From Didymella arachidicola (Eukaryota; Ascomycota; Dothideomycetes; Pleosporales; Didymellaceae), in the NCBI GenBank assembly GCA_016630955.3, contig CM049985.1, positions 186,001-250,000 on the forward strand: a stretch of DNA of 64,000 nucleotides, given 5' to 3'. Positions 44,016 to 54,551 of the stretch are shown in pieces. The notes beneath the pieces were generated by a model. It was not told the DNA's origin. It worked only from the letters and a program-made list of their open reading frames with translations, and did no database searches. Position numbers and translations under genes: made by a program. Numbering within the stretch: the stretch's first letter is position 1; every line of letters starts with the position of its first letter.

Positions 44016-46310
44016 CTATACAAACAGCCATATCATTACAGACCCAACGAGTAGGTGCAACACACTACTCAACCCCCTGACGGCCGCAGCGTTCTGTTCC
44101 GGCGGCGAAGATCCAAAGCTCCCATTGCCAGCTGTTACGTTGTACATCCCTATCCCGTTCTCCAGCTTGAAGCTGTCGACTCCACCATCGACGCTGTCCA
44201 AGGGCGCAACAAGTGCCATCTGACTCCAGCTGAAGACCGTGTTGCGACCACCGAACACGAAGACCTCGAAGCGTCCGGCAAACTTTTCGTTCACCCATAC
44301 ACGGCTGCCGTTGTATACGTCGGTCTCGATACGTAGGCTGGCGGGAAACGTGATGGAAACGGGCTCGTGAGACGAGCTAGACTCGTTCGTCCAGATGCGG
44401 CCGGGGTGGCCCGGGTCGTAGTCGTCGTACGAAACGTTGCGAAGGGGGTAAGGGAAGCCGTCGGCGGTCGTGAAGAGGAGAGTCTGAACGGTTGAGTTGG
44501 TGGTGGCGTTAGAGATGACTCTGCTAATTGCTAAGGATGTGTCGGGTCCCTTGATGTTAAATGATGACGAGATATTCAGGCTCAGCGTGTATGGCGGACC
44601 AAATGAGCCCTTGCCAAAGGTCTGAGCCATTTGGCCATCTCGTGAGTTCCAGGTCAGCACCGGTCTGTTGGTCTGCGCAGTCTGGCGCAGCGATGCAGGA
44701 CGTCGGTCAAGGTTTTGACCTGGTGCGTTGGCTGCCAGGAAATGGATGGTAGCATTGGTGTTCTCGGTCGTGATGTTCACGCCACGCCTGCCAGACCAGG
44801 CACGTGCTGCCATAACCGGAATGCCTTCGCGCATGGCGTAGTATGCTTCAAGCTGTGTGGTCGCGTCGGGTCCGTTGTCGTTCCACGCCGCAAGAATGGC
44901 GCCCTTGTTACCGCTAGCACCGGGCTTGAGCTGCTCGGTTGTGTTAATTTGATTGAAGAGCGACGGATCCCATTGCCATCCTGGCACATCCGCGAAGTTC
45001 AATGTCCTGCTGGTGTTGTAGAACTGCGGGTATGGTGCGGGTAGGATCGGCGTGTGGTCATTTTTTAGGCTCATGTACGCCCACCAGTCGTTGGAGTTGA
45101 TGAGACTGTAGTCATCGTTCTGCAACTGAATAGGGTCGGATTGACCGTACTGCCAATGCTGTACGACGACATCTTTGGATATCGTAAGGTTCTCCGAGGG
45201 CTCATAGGTGCCCCAAATCCGAATGCGCTTGCCAGATGTTGAATTCACAAACTCGGACATCTCGTTAACGAAGTTGATATAGTCATCCGCAAGCTCGGAG
45301 TCATACTCGTCGGCACCGATATGCACCTCCTTCGTCTTGAACCATGGCAGAAATTCGCTCCAGATGGCCTTTACTGTTGGGATCGCGTCCGGATGGGTGA
45401 GGTTCAGCAGATCTTTCTTCGCCAGTGCAAGCTCCGGCTTCCACTTGGTAATTGCAAGAGCATGCCCAGGTGCCTCGATCTCCGGGATAACTGTAACACC
45501 TCGTTGCGCGCAGTGATTCTGAAAATCTTCGAACTGAGCTCTTGTGAGTGTTTCGTTCTTGCGCTCAATGATACCCTGGAGCTCAGTGTTCTCTTCTGGA
45601 TAAAGCGAGAAATGCGAAAACACCCTGTTCCATGTCTCATTATGGCCTCTGTTCAGAGGTGCATTGTCGCTGCTGTGGTAGTGAAACTCCGAGATCTTGA
45701 AGAATGAGGCGTACGTGCACAGTTCTTTTAAGAACTCTGGTGTGTACCACTTGCGGCCGGCATCGAGCATATAGCCACGTGTCGCATACGCGGGTGCGTC
45801 GATTGTGCGACCTGCTGGGATAGAAGATCCATTGGCGATTAGTGCTTGCTGCAGAAGCGTTCTTGTACCCCAAAACATGCCACGGGCGCCTTTTCCTCCG
45901 ATGTAAACAGTTCGGTTGGTGATCTCAATTTCATAGCCTTCTTCAGTCGCTGCACCATTCTCGTATGTGAGTTCTTCATCAGATCCACGGAACGGCCCCA
46001 GTAGGATTCCAGAAGCATTTTCAGGAAATCGATCCACTCTTTGGAGCGACCAATCTGCCGTTGTCCAATTCGACAGGTCTTGACGAAAAGTTTCTGCGAA
46101 TTGGAATGCTGTCGGTGGAATGAGGGTAAGGCCCTCGGTGTCTGAAATGTCTGCAAAAGAATTCTGGATATAAATCGTTTTCGATGAATTATGAGCCGCG
46201 ATCCCGTTAAAGCCGTTCGACAAAGAATTTGTGTTTGTCCATTGCACTGGCGGTAAAGGTTGTAGAGCAACAGCAGCTCCTGTCAAAACTGCAAAGACCC
46301 GAATGATCAT
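44016..46310 (-). CDS. GH20 beta-N-acetylhexosaminidase, probably GPI-anchored
   Basis: A single-exon gene of 764 residues. A signal peptide (MIIRVFAVLTGAAVALQ) starts it. A GH20b-like N-domain precedes the TIM barrel with catalytic pair Asp334-Glu335 in HIGADEYD; YMLDAGRKWYTPEFLKEL and ISEFHYHSSDNAPL are family blocks. More than a dozen NxS/T sequons suggest heavy N-glycosylation. The C-terminus ends in a hydrophobic tail (HLLVGSVMIWLFV) after a small-residue stretch, which fits a GPI-anchor signal. It would trim GlcNAc/GalNAc from chitin oligomers or glycans at the cell surface. An upstream extension to 46370 would need a GTG start and is rejected. Confidence 0.92.
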   Translation of the reverse strand: MIIRVFAVLTGAAVALQPLPPVQWTNTNSLSNGFNGIAAHNSSKTIYIQNSFADISDTEGLTLIPPTAFQFAETFRQDLSNWTTADWSLQRVDRFPENASGILLGPFRGSDEELTYENGAATEEGYEIEITNRTVYIGGKGARGMFWGTRTLLQQALIANGSSIPAGRTIDAPAYATRGYMLDAGRKWYTPEFLKELCTYASFFKISEFHYHSSDNAPLNRGHNETWNRVFSHFSLYPEENTELQGIIERKNETLTRAQFEDFQNHCAQRGVTVIPEIEAPGHALAITKWKPELALAKKDLLNLTHPDAIPTVKAIWSEFLPWFKTKEVHIGADEYDSELADDYINFVNEMSEFVNSTSGKRIRIWGTYEPSENLTISKDVVVQHWQYGQSDPIQLQNDDYSLINSNDWWAYMSLKNDHTPILPAPYPQFYNTSRTLNFADVPGWQWDPSLFNQINTTEQLKPGASGNKGAILAAWNDNGPDATTQLEAYYAMREGIPVMAARAWSGRRGVNITTENTNATIHFLAANAPGQNLDRRPASLRQTAQTNRPVLTWNSRDGQMAQTFGKGSFGPPYTLSLNISSSFNIKGPDTSLAISRVISNATTNSTVQTLLFTTADGFPYPLRNVSYDDYDPGHPGRIWTNESSSSHEPVSITFPASLRIETDVYNGSRVWVNEKFAGRFEVFVFGGRNTVFSWSQMALVAPLDSVDGGVDSFKLENGIGMYNVTAGNGSFGSSPPEQNAAAVRGLSSVLHLLVGSVMIWLFV

Positions 46311-46987
46311 ACTGAAGGAGAGGCTGAAAACCAAAACCCTTCGCGGGAAGGAAGGGCAGGTCCGTGTCACTTATAAGGCGCGCGGCGCAGCCCCAAGGGA
46401 TCGCCAGGCAGGACGACAGGCCTGATAACGTTGTCATCCGATGCATCCCCGCACGCAAGCCCCACTGTCTCGGCCCAGCATCCGCATCCACCAAGGGATA
46501 TGAGGCGCATCTTGCCATGAAAGTACATAACTAGCCCGGACTTCGTTCTGGTGGCGTCTCTGGAACATTTGCGGAGTGCATGAAACTTTCACGTGGAGGC
46601 GCCTGACGAACGGTAGGCGATGCGCCCGGTTCTCAGGGTCCAGCTGATCTTCAGGTCCCGATTCGGGAAGTTTCGCAACAACTCACAGCCCATCTTTAAC
46701 TCTCGACTGTTCATCCATTCTCTAGAGATAAGGGCCGCCGACGAGCCAACAACCTCTCCAAAATCGAGATGAGATAACGCTTCATACAGATGGTCGGGTT
46801 GCATTGAAATGAGTGCGACCAAAGAGGAAGGGCCAACTCCGAAGCTAATGCCATTTCGGTACTAGGATCATCTGAGCTTTTCGGCGCCAGACGACGGATC
46901 TTCATCAACACCACGAGTCTGTAGCATCATGTATCAATAAAACCCATTTGCATTTGCCGGAGTCTTTTAATTCGTTTCATTCCTACG
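46311..46987. other. Divergent intergenic region
   Basis: 677 bp between the divergent hexosaminidase and FAD-oxidoreductase genes, presumably both promoters. Nothing else seen. Confidence 0.4.
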
Positions 46988-48514
46988 ATGGATCGCCATC
47001 AGCGCATCGTTGCACAGGTGGCCTCGAAGGTGAAGGACTACTTCACACGCAAGGAGCCTTTCAGAATATCTCATGGATCAACCAATTCTACGCGTCCGAA
47101 CCTCAAGAAGCACGTCATCGATATCAGCAGCCTCAAGAATGTTGTCAAGGTTGACAAAGAGACTCGTACGGTTCTTGTCGAGCCTAATGTGCCCATGGAT
47201 AGGCTTGTAGAAGCTACTTTGCCACACGGTTTGGTACCGCCGGTGGTCATGGAGTTCCCGGGCATCACTGTTGGTGGAGGTTATGCAGGAACCGCCGGTG
47301 AGAGTAGCAGCTTCAAGTTCGGTTTCTTCGACAGAACTATCAATGAGGTTGAGATGGTGATGGGAGATGGTGAGGTCATTGAAGCATCGGAGCAGAAGAA
47401 CGCGGATCTGTTTCATGGAGCTGCTGGTGCAGTTGGAACATTGGGGGTCACCACACTCGTAAATCTCCGACTCATCGAGGCGAAGAAGTATGTGAAGACA
47501 ACCTACTATCCTACCAGAAGTATAGCGCAAGCCGTCAGGGAGGTTCGTGAGCATACCGAAGGGGAGAAGGGCGATAAGAACGACTATGTGGATGGCATCT
47601 TATTTTCGAAGGATCACGGCGCCATTGTGACCGGTGAAATGACGGATCACCTCCCACCCAACATGAAACCGCAGACCTTCTCTCACGCTCTGGACCCCTG
47701 GTTCTATCTACATGTCGAAGATGCTACGCGCACATCGAACGAGCCTGTGGTGGAGTACATTCCCTTGGCTGAGTACATGTTCCGCTACGACCGTGGTGGC
47801 TTTTGGGTGGGCCGATCCGCCTTTAGCTACATGAAGTTCCCCTTCAACAAATTCACACGCTGGTTCTTAGACGACTTCTTGCATACACGCATGTTGTACC
47901 GCGCTTTACATGCCAGCGGCATCGCCACGCGTTACATTGTACAAGATATGGCGCTTCCTTACCCCAACGCTGAGAAGTTCATCAACTATACCGAGAAAGA
48001 GTTCAACATCTGGCCCATCTGGCTCTGCCCTCTAAAGCAGAGCGAACAACCGACAATGCATCCGCACACCAAGGGCGATCTGGAAGATACGCAGATGCTC
48101 AACATCGGGCTCTGGGGCTTTGGGCCTCAGGAACCCCAAGAGTATCTTCGCAAGAACCGTGGTCTCGAGAAGACACTAGGAGAGATGGGTGGTATGAAAT
48201 GGCTCTACGCGCACACCTACTACAGTAAGGATGAGTTCTGGTCGCAGTTTAATCGCGAATGGCACGAGGGCCTGCGAAAAAAGTACAACGCCGACGGCCT
48301 CCCTGACGTGCATGACAAGGTTCACGTGGACATCCAGAAGTACACCGACATGGCGCAGGAGGACTGGAGCATGCGACTGAAGAACGTTTGGCCGCTGGGC
48401 GGCTTATGGGGGATCTACAAGAGCATTCAGAGCAAGGACTACGTGATTCACCGCAATTCCACGTGGAAGTGGAAGCGATTGGGCGCCTCAAGACGATGGT
48501 GGTGGTGGTGGTAG
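46988..48514 (+). CDS. DHCR24-like FAD-linked oxidoreductase
   Basis: An intronless gene of 508 residues with a vanillyl-alcohol-oxidase-type FAD domain: KKHVIDISSLKNVVKVDKET, then PPVVMEFPGITVGGGYAGTA and SSSFKFGFFDRTINEVEMV. This layout and the C-terminal half (FNIWPIWLCPLK, then MLNIGLWGFGP) match the DHCR24/DIMINUTO family, which reduces the sterol side-chain delta-24 bond using NAD(P)H. In ascomycetes the substrate is uncertain, since ergosterol synthesis does not need this step. The last residues are RRWWWWW, coded by a (TGG)n run directly before the stop. Confidence 0.85.
   Translation: MDRHQRIVAQVASKVKDYFTRKEPFRISHGSTNSTRPNLKKHVIDISSLKNVVKVDKETRTVLVEPNVPMDRLVEATLPHGLVPPVVMEFPGITVGGGYAGTAGESSSFKFGFFDRTINEVEMVMGDGEVIEASEQKNADLFHGAAGAVGTLGVTTLVNLRLIEAKKYVKTTYYPTRSIAQAVREVREHTEGEKGDKNDYVDGILFSKDHGAIVTGEMTDHLPPNMKPQTFSHALDPWFYLHVEDATRTSNEPVVEYIPLAEYMFRYDRGGFWVGRSAFSYMKFPFNKFTRWFLDDFLHTRMLYRALHASGIATRYIVQDMALPYPNAEKFINYTEKEFNIWPIWLCPLKQSEQPTMHPHTKGDLEDTQMLNIGLWGFGPQEPQEYLRKNRGLEKTLGEMGGMKWLYAHTYYSKDEFWSQFNREWHEGLRKKYNADGLPDVHDKVHVDIQKYTDMAQEDWSMRLKNVWPLGGLWGIYKSIQSKDYVIHRNSTWKWKRLGASRRWWWWW
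48494..48514 (+). repeat. Coding TGG trinucleotide repeat
   Basis: Five TGG codons at the end of the DHCR24-like gene, stopped by TAG. Slippage here would change the number of C-terminal tryptophans. Confidence 0.85.
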
Positions 48515-48882
48515 ACGGTGTCACATGTAAGATATGGGCGTGATAGACTTTCAGAAATTTTCCGCGGAGCGACAGCTGCCAGTGATGTTGCGCAGCATGT
48601 TGACGGAAGCCCGCATGGCTGTACAACAGCACATTTTGAACCCTGTCCACTGATCTGACTGTTCTCTCCGAACTGATCGAGGTCCACTGAATTCGGTGAC
48701 TACTCACAGTCGCACGGACATACTGATGGCAACTACTGTTTCCGTCATGAATCAAGACAACCTCAACGACAATTTCCGCGCGTCCTCAGAGATCCACCAA
48801 AGGCGTCGTCGATAGCCTGTTGACCAAATGCAACTGCCTTACCTATCATCGGGCCGCTCAATTTCACAGACAGTCCGCACGG

Positions 48883-49365
48883 ATGCGACGAAGCTGGAAT
48901 GAGTCGTCGACATTGCTCAGCAAAGCGACTCTTCATGTGGACATGACAGCACAGCTTCTGGTAAAGCTCTTGGGGGCGGGTCCAGACATAAATAGCGCAA
49001 CGGTCTACAACAACTATGCCAATGTCGTCTTGTGTATACGAAAGTCAGCTCGAAAGTATCTCCTACGCACATATGAATATGAGTTCGAGTCGATCTCGAA
49101 AACTTCTCCTCGGACTAGTGGACATGTCAAAGTTGCGATGAATCGCTTTGAGAATAACCCCGTTTGTTTCCGTTGCATCATAGAGGATTTGCTAAGCAAT
49201 TTGTCAAAGACAGAGCATCGGTTTGAGGCTGCAAACCCCGAACTGTTACCGCTTCGGTGCAACATCTGCGGATTCATACTCGACCAGAGCACTAGAAATG
49301 ACGCGTTCACTGCTAGTTGGGACCAAGCCTGGACAAGAATCACCTCTGGAGGGTACTATTTGTAA
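48883..49365 (+). CDS. Hypothetical protein, weak
   Basis: A single open frame of 160 codons from an internal ATG. Two Cys pairs (CFRCII and CNICGF) are the only structure seen, with a modestly hydrophobic middle (TAQLLVKLLGAG). No family recognised, and flanking sequence offers no splice-consistent extension. It may be random. Confidence 0.25.
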   Translation: MRRSWNESSTLLSKATLHVDMTAQLLVKLLGAGPDINSATVYNNYANVVLCIRKSARKYLLRTYEYEFESISKTSPRTSGHVKVAMNRFENNPVCFRCIIEDLLSNLSKTEHRFEAANPELLPLRCNICGFILDQSTRNDAFTASWDQAWTRITSGGYYL

Positions 49366-49482
49366 GTATATACTTGCCGACTTTTTTGCGACACGCGGGA
49401 ATGACTGAGATACTGATCTGCATAAAGTCACCCATAAAAAGCGTGTACTTCGTAAAACAACTCCTTTTCCCTTCCCCCTCTT

Positions 49483-49738
49483 CCATGTTAACGAAAATAT
49501 GGCGGATAAGCTTAATGCAACACCACTGTCAGCACGAGAACAAAAAGGTTAACAACTACACAACTACATTACAAAATCCTTAAAGTTTATTGTTATAGAG
49601 CTATCTATAAGATCGCGGTATTCAACTAGGTAATTAGATTCTAACTATTATTAGCTGCTGTAGAGGTGTAATAGTTCACGTTGCTGATGTTGATGATGTA
49701 AGGTGGCCTAGGCTTATCAGCCCTTTTTTCGTTAACAT
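49483..49738. mobile_element. MITE-like inverted-repeat element
   Basis: About 256 bp between catgttaacgaaaa at the left and its inverted form ttttcgttaacatg at the right. Similarity continues inwards through ggataag/gataag over about 27-36 bp with mismatches. The interior is AT-rich and non-coding. Superfamily and exact target duplication are unclear. Confidence 0.55.
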
Positions 49739-49948
49739 GCAAGCCCATCTCTCCCTTTCTGAAAGCTATGTCGATAGCGAAGCAGAAGCCACAGGGAAGA
49801 CCAAAGAGCCCGTGGAGCCCTTCGTGCAAAAAGCCATGGTACGGAGACGGAGATGCTCATTGTGAAGGATGATAAACGGGGTGCATGCAGATGGCACCAT
49901 CCAAAGATCACAGAAGACATAAGCTGAATTCGCAGGTGGAGGACCCTC

Positions 49949-51588
49949 TCAGCTGTTGTTACCAGTGGCAACACCCCAGAAGTACGCCGCCCAGGCACCT
50001 AAGGTGAGGACGATAAAAGCAATGAACAAAGTAAAGCTGATCATCCTGTTCCTCACTCCCACTTCGCCCGTCTCAAAGCTCTCCCTCCGCTCGTTGATCA
50101 ACTCACCCTTTGACACGCGCTGCTTCTTTGTCCACTGCAGGATCTCTAGATCGATGGTGTAGTAGCTAGCCGCGAGTAGTGCACACGCAGTGACTATTGA
50201 TCCAGCGGTAATGAACACGTAGCCCTTGACAACATTGTCATATGAGTTGTTGTCACGGTCCTGAACAACACCAGTGACAATGCGCACGATGATGTTCATA
50301 CAGTTATTGACGGCGATCTTGAGGGCGTAGCCAGTGCCGAAAACTTCCTGGTACCACATCGTTGTGCGGATGGAGTCAATGATGACGGTCGGTCCGAAAG
50401 AGCTTGCGACTGCGAATATGCCAAAGGAGGCGGCTGTGCCGCCAATTGTTGGACCCCATGCCGCCAAGCACATTGAGAGCATCATACCGAAACCACACAC
50501 TACCATGAGCGAAATGCGGTTACCGAGGAGGTCAACAAAGATGCCAATGAGTGGGACAAGAAAGAAGCCGAGATACTGTGACAAGGCCGAGTACCATCCC
50601 GCTTTGACTGCACTAATCTTGAAGCGCTGCTCAGCCAGCTCTGTACCATTCTGGCTGTAGATGATAGCAGTGCTGGTCTGGAAGAGCGAAAAGCAGACGA
50701 CAGCCCAGAAAGTCCAAGGTAGCTGGAGCATCTTCTTGATCTCAAACTTCTTGTTATTCTCGGTAAGCTTCTCCCCTGTTGCGGGGTCGCGCATACCAGA
50801 GTATGTCTTATTGCACCACTTGGTGAAGAACCAGAAGCCCAGGGTAACGACGTTGGTGAAGATGTTCATGAATACCGCGGTCCAGTATACCCAGCTGAAG
50901 TTGCCAGTGTTCTTTGCAATGACGTTTGCCGTAGCTTTGCCAACGAAGGAGCCGATCTTGCCAATACCGAGTTCAAGGGCGAGAGTTGATGCAAAGCCAT
51001 CTGAAGGTGCGAACCATGAGCTGAAGACTTTATACTGGGCGACCTGGGTAGCGATATCGCCAAAAGATTGAACGACGATGCCAAAGATCATGAACTTATA
51101 CGATCGCACGGTCGTGGCCGCTGCAATGAAGATGGCGCCGACACTAAATAACGCGTTGCCCCAGAGCATGGCACTGGCACCACCGATCCGGTCAGTGACA
51201 ATACCGCTGACAAGCATCAAGGCCGTCTTCATGAAGTCATCAGATGCCTCAAGTACCGCATACTGAGCGTTGTTGATGTGCAGTTTCTGCTTTGGTCAGC
51301 CGCGTCGGATGACTTGGCGCAATTGTATTTGCGTACCTTTTTCAGCGTGCTCTTCATAGCGCCGGTCACCCCGCTGCTCCAATGACCTCCAAAGCCAATG
51401 GCAGAGACAAGGAGGATAGCGATGAGCTTCATCTTGACGGGCACCAGCATGCTTCGGCCACCTTCGCTCCGGACTGACGAGCCGCTGCTCGCAACAACGA
51501 TGCCTGGCCCCTTCTCAGCTGAGACTGAAGTCTGCTGCGGGCTCTCCACCGAGCCATGCTCACGGTCGCGCTCCATGGAAAAGTGCAT
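49949..51588 (-). CDS. MFSD1-like major facilitator transporter
   Basis: Exon 1 (51588-51337) carries a Ser-rich cytosolic head and the first membrane segment (KLIAILLVSAIGFGGHWSSG). A 50-bp intron leads to exon 2 (51286-49949); total 529 residues with about 12 membrane helices. The block NNAQYAVLEASDDFMKTALM and SWFAPSDGFASTLALELGIG resemble the MFSD1 group, lysosomal/vacuolar transporters (the animal protein exports dipeptides). Substrate in this fungus is unknown. Neighbouring gene content gives no hint. Confidence 0.85.
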
Positions 51589-52760
51589 CTCGAATAAGAT
51601 CGATGTCAGCTTGGAAATGGGTAGGTAAGTGAGTGAAGATGCAGATCAGATAAGATGAGGCATGCAGCTTTGTCTTGTATGTGGGTGGCGTGCGTTCAGC
51701 TCGCATCCCTTGAGTCGTGGGGGCAAGCGTTGAATCAACAACCGCTCCACAAACGCCCGACTTCACGGCGTACATCTACTCTTCCATCAAGTGTTAGGCT
51801 GGAAATAGGTTAGTGTACGCTGGCCGAACATGATGTACATGAGGGCAGCGCCCGTTCCTGCCGACTTTGACAGGCATGTGTGCGGCTTCTAGGTTTTGCA
51901 ACCTTGTCACGAGTCGGAGCTCCACAAATATCATCAATGGTGTCGGAGATGGTGACGACGCATTGGTATAGTTAGCGAAGGAAATTTTATCAGATCCATC
52001 TTATCTGATCTTAGCCTGATTTAAGACTTGGCAAACATAGAGCTAAGCAGAGGTCGCGGTTGAGCCTACCAACACTAAGAGCTAAGTTGTGGCTTAGCAG
52101 ACCCACCTTACTATCTAAAAGCTAAGTATATTTTATTTTTTAACATATTTTAGAATACATTAGGAATATATTCTTAATAAAATATAATACTAATATATTT
52201 AGAACGTGTTCTAAATATATTAGTAGATTTAGATTAGAATTAATCTAAAGTTAGAGTTAGTCTAGGGTTAGAGTAAGTTAAGGTTAGGGTTAGATTTTAG
52301 GGTTAGAGTCTTCTAGAATATATTCAATATAGTAAATCTAACTTTTTATAACTAACATATTCTTAACATATTAAACCTTAGCTAAGATAACTATCTAATG
52401 CGTGAGTGCGTGTGCTAAGAGTGCCTTGTATTAGCGCTATAGTCAGCCGAACTTTCGCGTTAGTCGGCTCAAGTGTATCCTCCGGTGTCGGACCGAACAA
52501 ATTTTTCCGAGGTAATCACCCGCTCTGGAGGTTTGCTACGCACACTACGTTGCCTAGATAGGGAAGACTCGCATAATCTGTTGTGGAGTCGGTGTTTACC
52601 TGGTACGTGCCTGGCAATTGTCGACATCAGTCGACACGCGCGGTCCGGTGCACTAGTTCGGAAAGGAAGGCGTGAAGTTGATTGGGCTATTGTTGATATT
52701 ACTACTACAGAGCTTTCACGAGCCTTCAGTGAGATTAGTCTCATGACCCAGTTGCGCGAC
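51589..52760. other. Intergenic region with AT-rich repeat relic
   Basis: No gene supported. From about 52110 to 52400 the sequence is very AT-rich and contains telomere-like words (see separate entry). Flanking stretches carry several gctaag/cttagc words in both orientations but I could not define terminal repeats. Confidence 0.45.
52240..52315 (+). repeat. Degenerate telomere-like TTAGGG/TTAGAG repeats
   Basis: The tract contains gttagagttagtctagggtt, then aggttagggttagattttag and ggttagagtc: TTAGGG-like hexamers mixed with variants differing by transitions. TTAGGG is the telomere repeat of most filamentous ascomycetes. This looks like an interstitial, decayed copy. Confidence 0.5.
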
Positions 52761-54551
52761 CTAGTACCAATCGCCTCCGATCTCGTTAGCTTTCACGTTC
52801 TTAGGGTTCATCGTTATTATTCTCTGACCGGGCGTTGTGTCAGTGAACGCACTTTCAAAGATGCCGCTGATGGCTCTTCTCCCAATCTCCTGGAAGCTGT
52901 CGTACTCTTGATTCTCACCTGTTATGGCAGACCACTCCTTGTCGGCAGGGCTTCGTCCAGTCCCAAGATCACTCCACCTTGTGACAACAAGAGCTTGCTT
53001 GAATCGCTCTGCTCCATTGCTCTTTACACTCTTGTCTTCCACCATCTTCAGCTCAAACAGGTACTCCGTCGGACATTCTGGGCATCGGCGCATAGGCCTG
53101 CATTTCTGGCAGGTCGGTACATTACCAACCGCCTTCCTGGGAGCCAGACGATCTTTGATGTTGTTGACGACGTTCACCTCTGGAACCGGGATATGATCGA
53201 GTGCACACTTGGGTACCGAGGTCAAGACACCGTTCTTCCAGTGACTGCACACGCTGAAGTACGGTGTATAGTCATCTCTACTGAACAGCAACATACGTTT
53301 GCCCGCCATTGTCATACCGCCTTCGACATAAGCTTGTGACTTGACGCGCATCAATACATGGCCTTTATCGGTGACATGATACTTGCTCTCATGCGACCAT
53401 GGCGAATATGAATCCTTCCAACGGCGGGCGAGGGATTCGTGGGATACTCCATACTCATGTCCAAACGCCCAGTGTCGCCTCATCAGCTGCACAAATGCAA
53501 AAGGTAACGTGCGGCCCTCGCTGATACGGATTCTCGGTGGCGGCAGAAGATTATTTGTAAAGTTCGGACACTCGAAAAGCGGGTTCAGAACGTTTTGAGG
53601 CTTGAGGGTCTCAAAGCCGGGTTGAATTCGGAGATGCCACTGAGCGCATGGGAAGCAGAACAGGTGGCGAGGCAATTTGTGGTCCATCGCCAGCAAGAAG
53701 TTGAGGCGATGAGGTCGATTCACAGGATCCAGCAGTAGTTTGTAGGGTTGTCGGCCCAGACGAGTGAACGTTGTGCGGCAGGTCGATGAAAGGTGGGCAA
53801 CGTCTATTGCTGATAGATATTCTGCCACGTGCAACCATATCTCTGGAGACACAGCACCTAACATGGCTGTACCATCTGGCTTGTCTGGATCGTAGTAGAT
53901 TTCTTCCGGTGCATGGCTTACTTCATCTACAGAGTCAAGCGCGTCGTTGTATGTAAACGCATGCATCATGTCCGTGAGATCCTTGCGTTCACCAGTATCT
54001 TTGTCGAGGATGTCATCTTTTCGTACCGGCGGTGGTGCTCGGTGAGCCTTGCTCAGCTTGGATGCTGGAGGCCTCGACGATAATTGCTGATGCCTGTTAT
54101 CGGTGCCTGGGTGGTAGATTTGAGGTAGAGATCCGGTCCTTGCAGAACTGGCCGTGGTGGCATGGTATAGCGGAGCGGCGAATTGCTGCAATCCCTCTGA
54201 GTTGCGGCGGTATTCAGCATCAGGCTGCATGTACACAGGCACAGCACTCGATTCCAAACGAAGCGCTGTGTACGGATCGTCCCGAAATGCATGTGGTGCA
54301 TATCCAGTAACATCCTCATATGTCGGCAGCGTTGCATGTTGCCTCACTCGCTCTCCGCTATATTGGCTGGAGAAGCTGCCAGAGTCCTGACGTCGGCGAT
54401 CTGCCGCATCATCGGCTCCGGGCTTTGCTGTGAGCTCCATGCGCGAACTCTTCTTCGAAAGCTTCTTCCGCGTCCCTGGCTCTTTCGGTGTACTGGGGCG
54501 CATCCCGAACATGGCGCGAAGGCCGCTCTTCTTTGGGGTGGCGTCAACCAT
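52761..54551 (-). CDS. F-box-like protein, uncharacterised
   Basis: 596 residues without introns. A long disordered, Ser/Pro/Lys-rich N-terminus is followed near residues 240-285 by an F-box-like motif (SPEIWLHVAEYLSAIDVAHL, then SSTCRTTFTRLGRQPYKLLL). The C-terminal half has paired cysteines (CFPCAQWHL, CQKCRPMRRCPECPTEYLFE) that may bind zinc. It would be a substrate receptor for an SCF ligase, whose cullin CSN5 regulates. The start was placed at the ATG of MVDATPKKSGLRAMFGM; the open frame extends 33 codons upstream without an ATG at its end. Confidence 0.75.
   Translation of the reverse strand: MVDATPKKSGLRAMFGMRPSTPKEPGTRKKLSKKSSRMELTAKPGADDAADRRRQDSGSFSSQYSGERVRQHATLPTYEDVTGYAPHAFRDDPYTALRLESSAVPVYMQPDAEYRRNSEGLQQFAAPLYHATTASSARTGSLPQIYHPGTDNRHQQLSSRPPASKLSKAHRAPPPVRKDDILDKDTGERKDLTDMMHAFTYNDALDSVDEVSHAPEEIYYDPDKPDGTAMLGAVSPEIWLHVAEYLSAIDVAHLSSTCRTTFTRLGRQPYKLLLDPVNRPHRLNFLLAMDHKLPRHLFCFPCAQWHLRIQPGFETLKPQNVLNPLFECPNFTNNLLPPPRIRISEGRTLPFAFVQLMRRHWAFGHEYGVSHESLARRWKDSYSPWSHESKYHVTDKGHVLMRVKSQAYVEGGMTMAGKRMLLFSRDDYTPYFSVCSHWKNGVLTSVPKCALDHIPVPEVNVVNNIKDRLAPRKAVGNVPTCQKCRPMRRCPECPTEYLFELKMVEDKSVKSNGAERFKQALVVTRWSDLGTGRSPADKEWSAITGENQEYDSFQEIGRRAISGIFESAFTDTTPGQRIITMNPKNVKANEIGGDWY

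Noticed and set aside
46311..46370. N-terminal extension of the hexosaminidase
   Set aside because: It would need a GTG start; the ATG at 46310 directly begins a good signal peptide.
51960..52480. Terminal inverted repeats around the telomere-like AT-rich patch
   Set aside because: Several ctaag/cttag words occur, but no pair could be aligned over more than about 10 bp.
52473..53339. 288-codon frame on the plus strand
   Set aside because: It overlaps the F-box-like gene in antisense and shows no domain.
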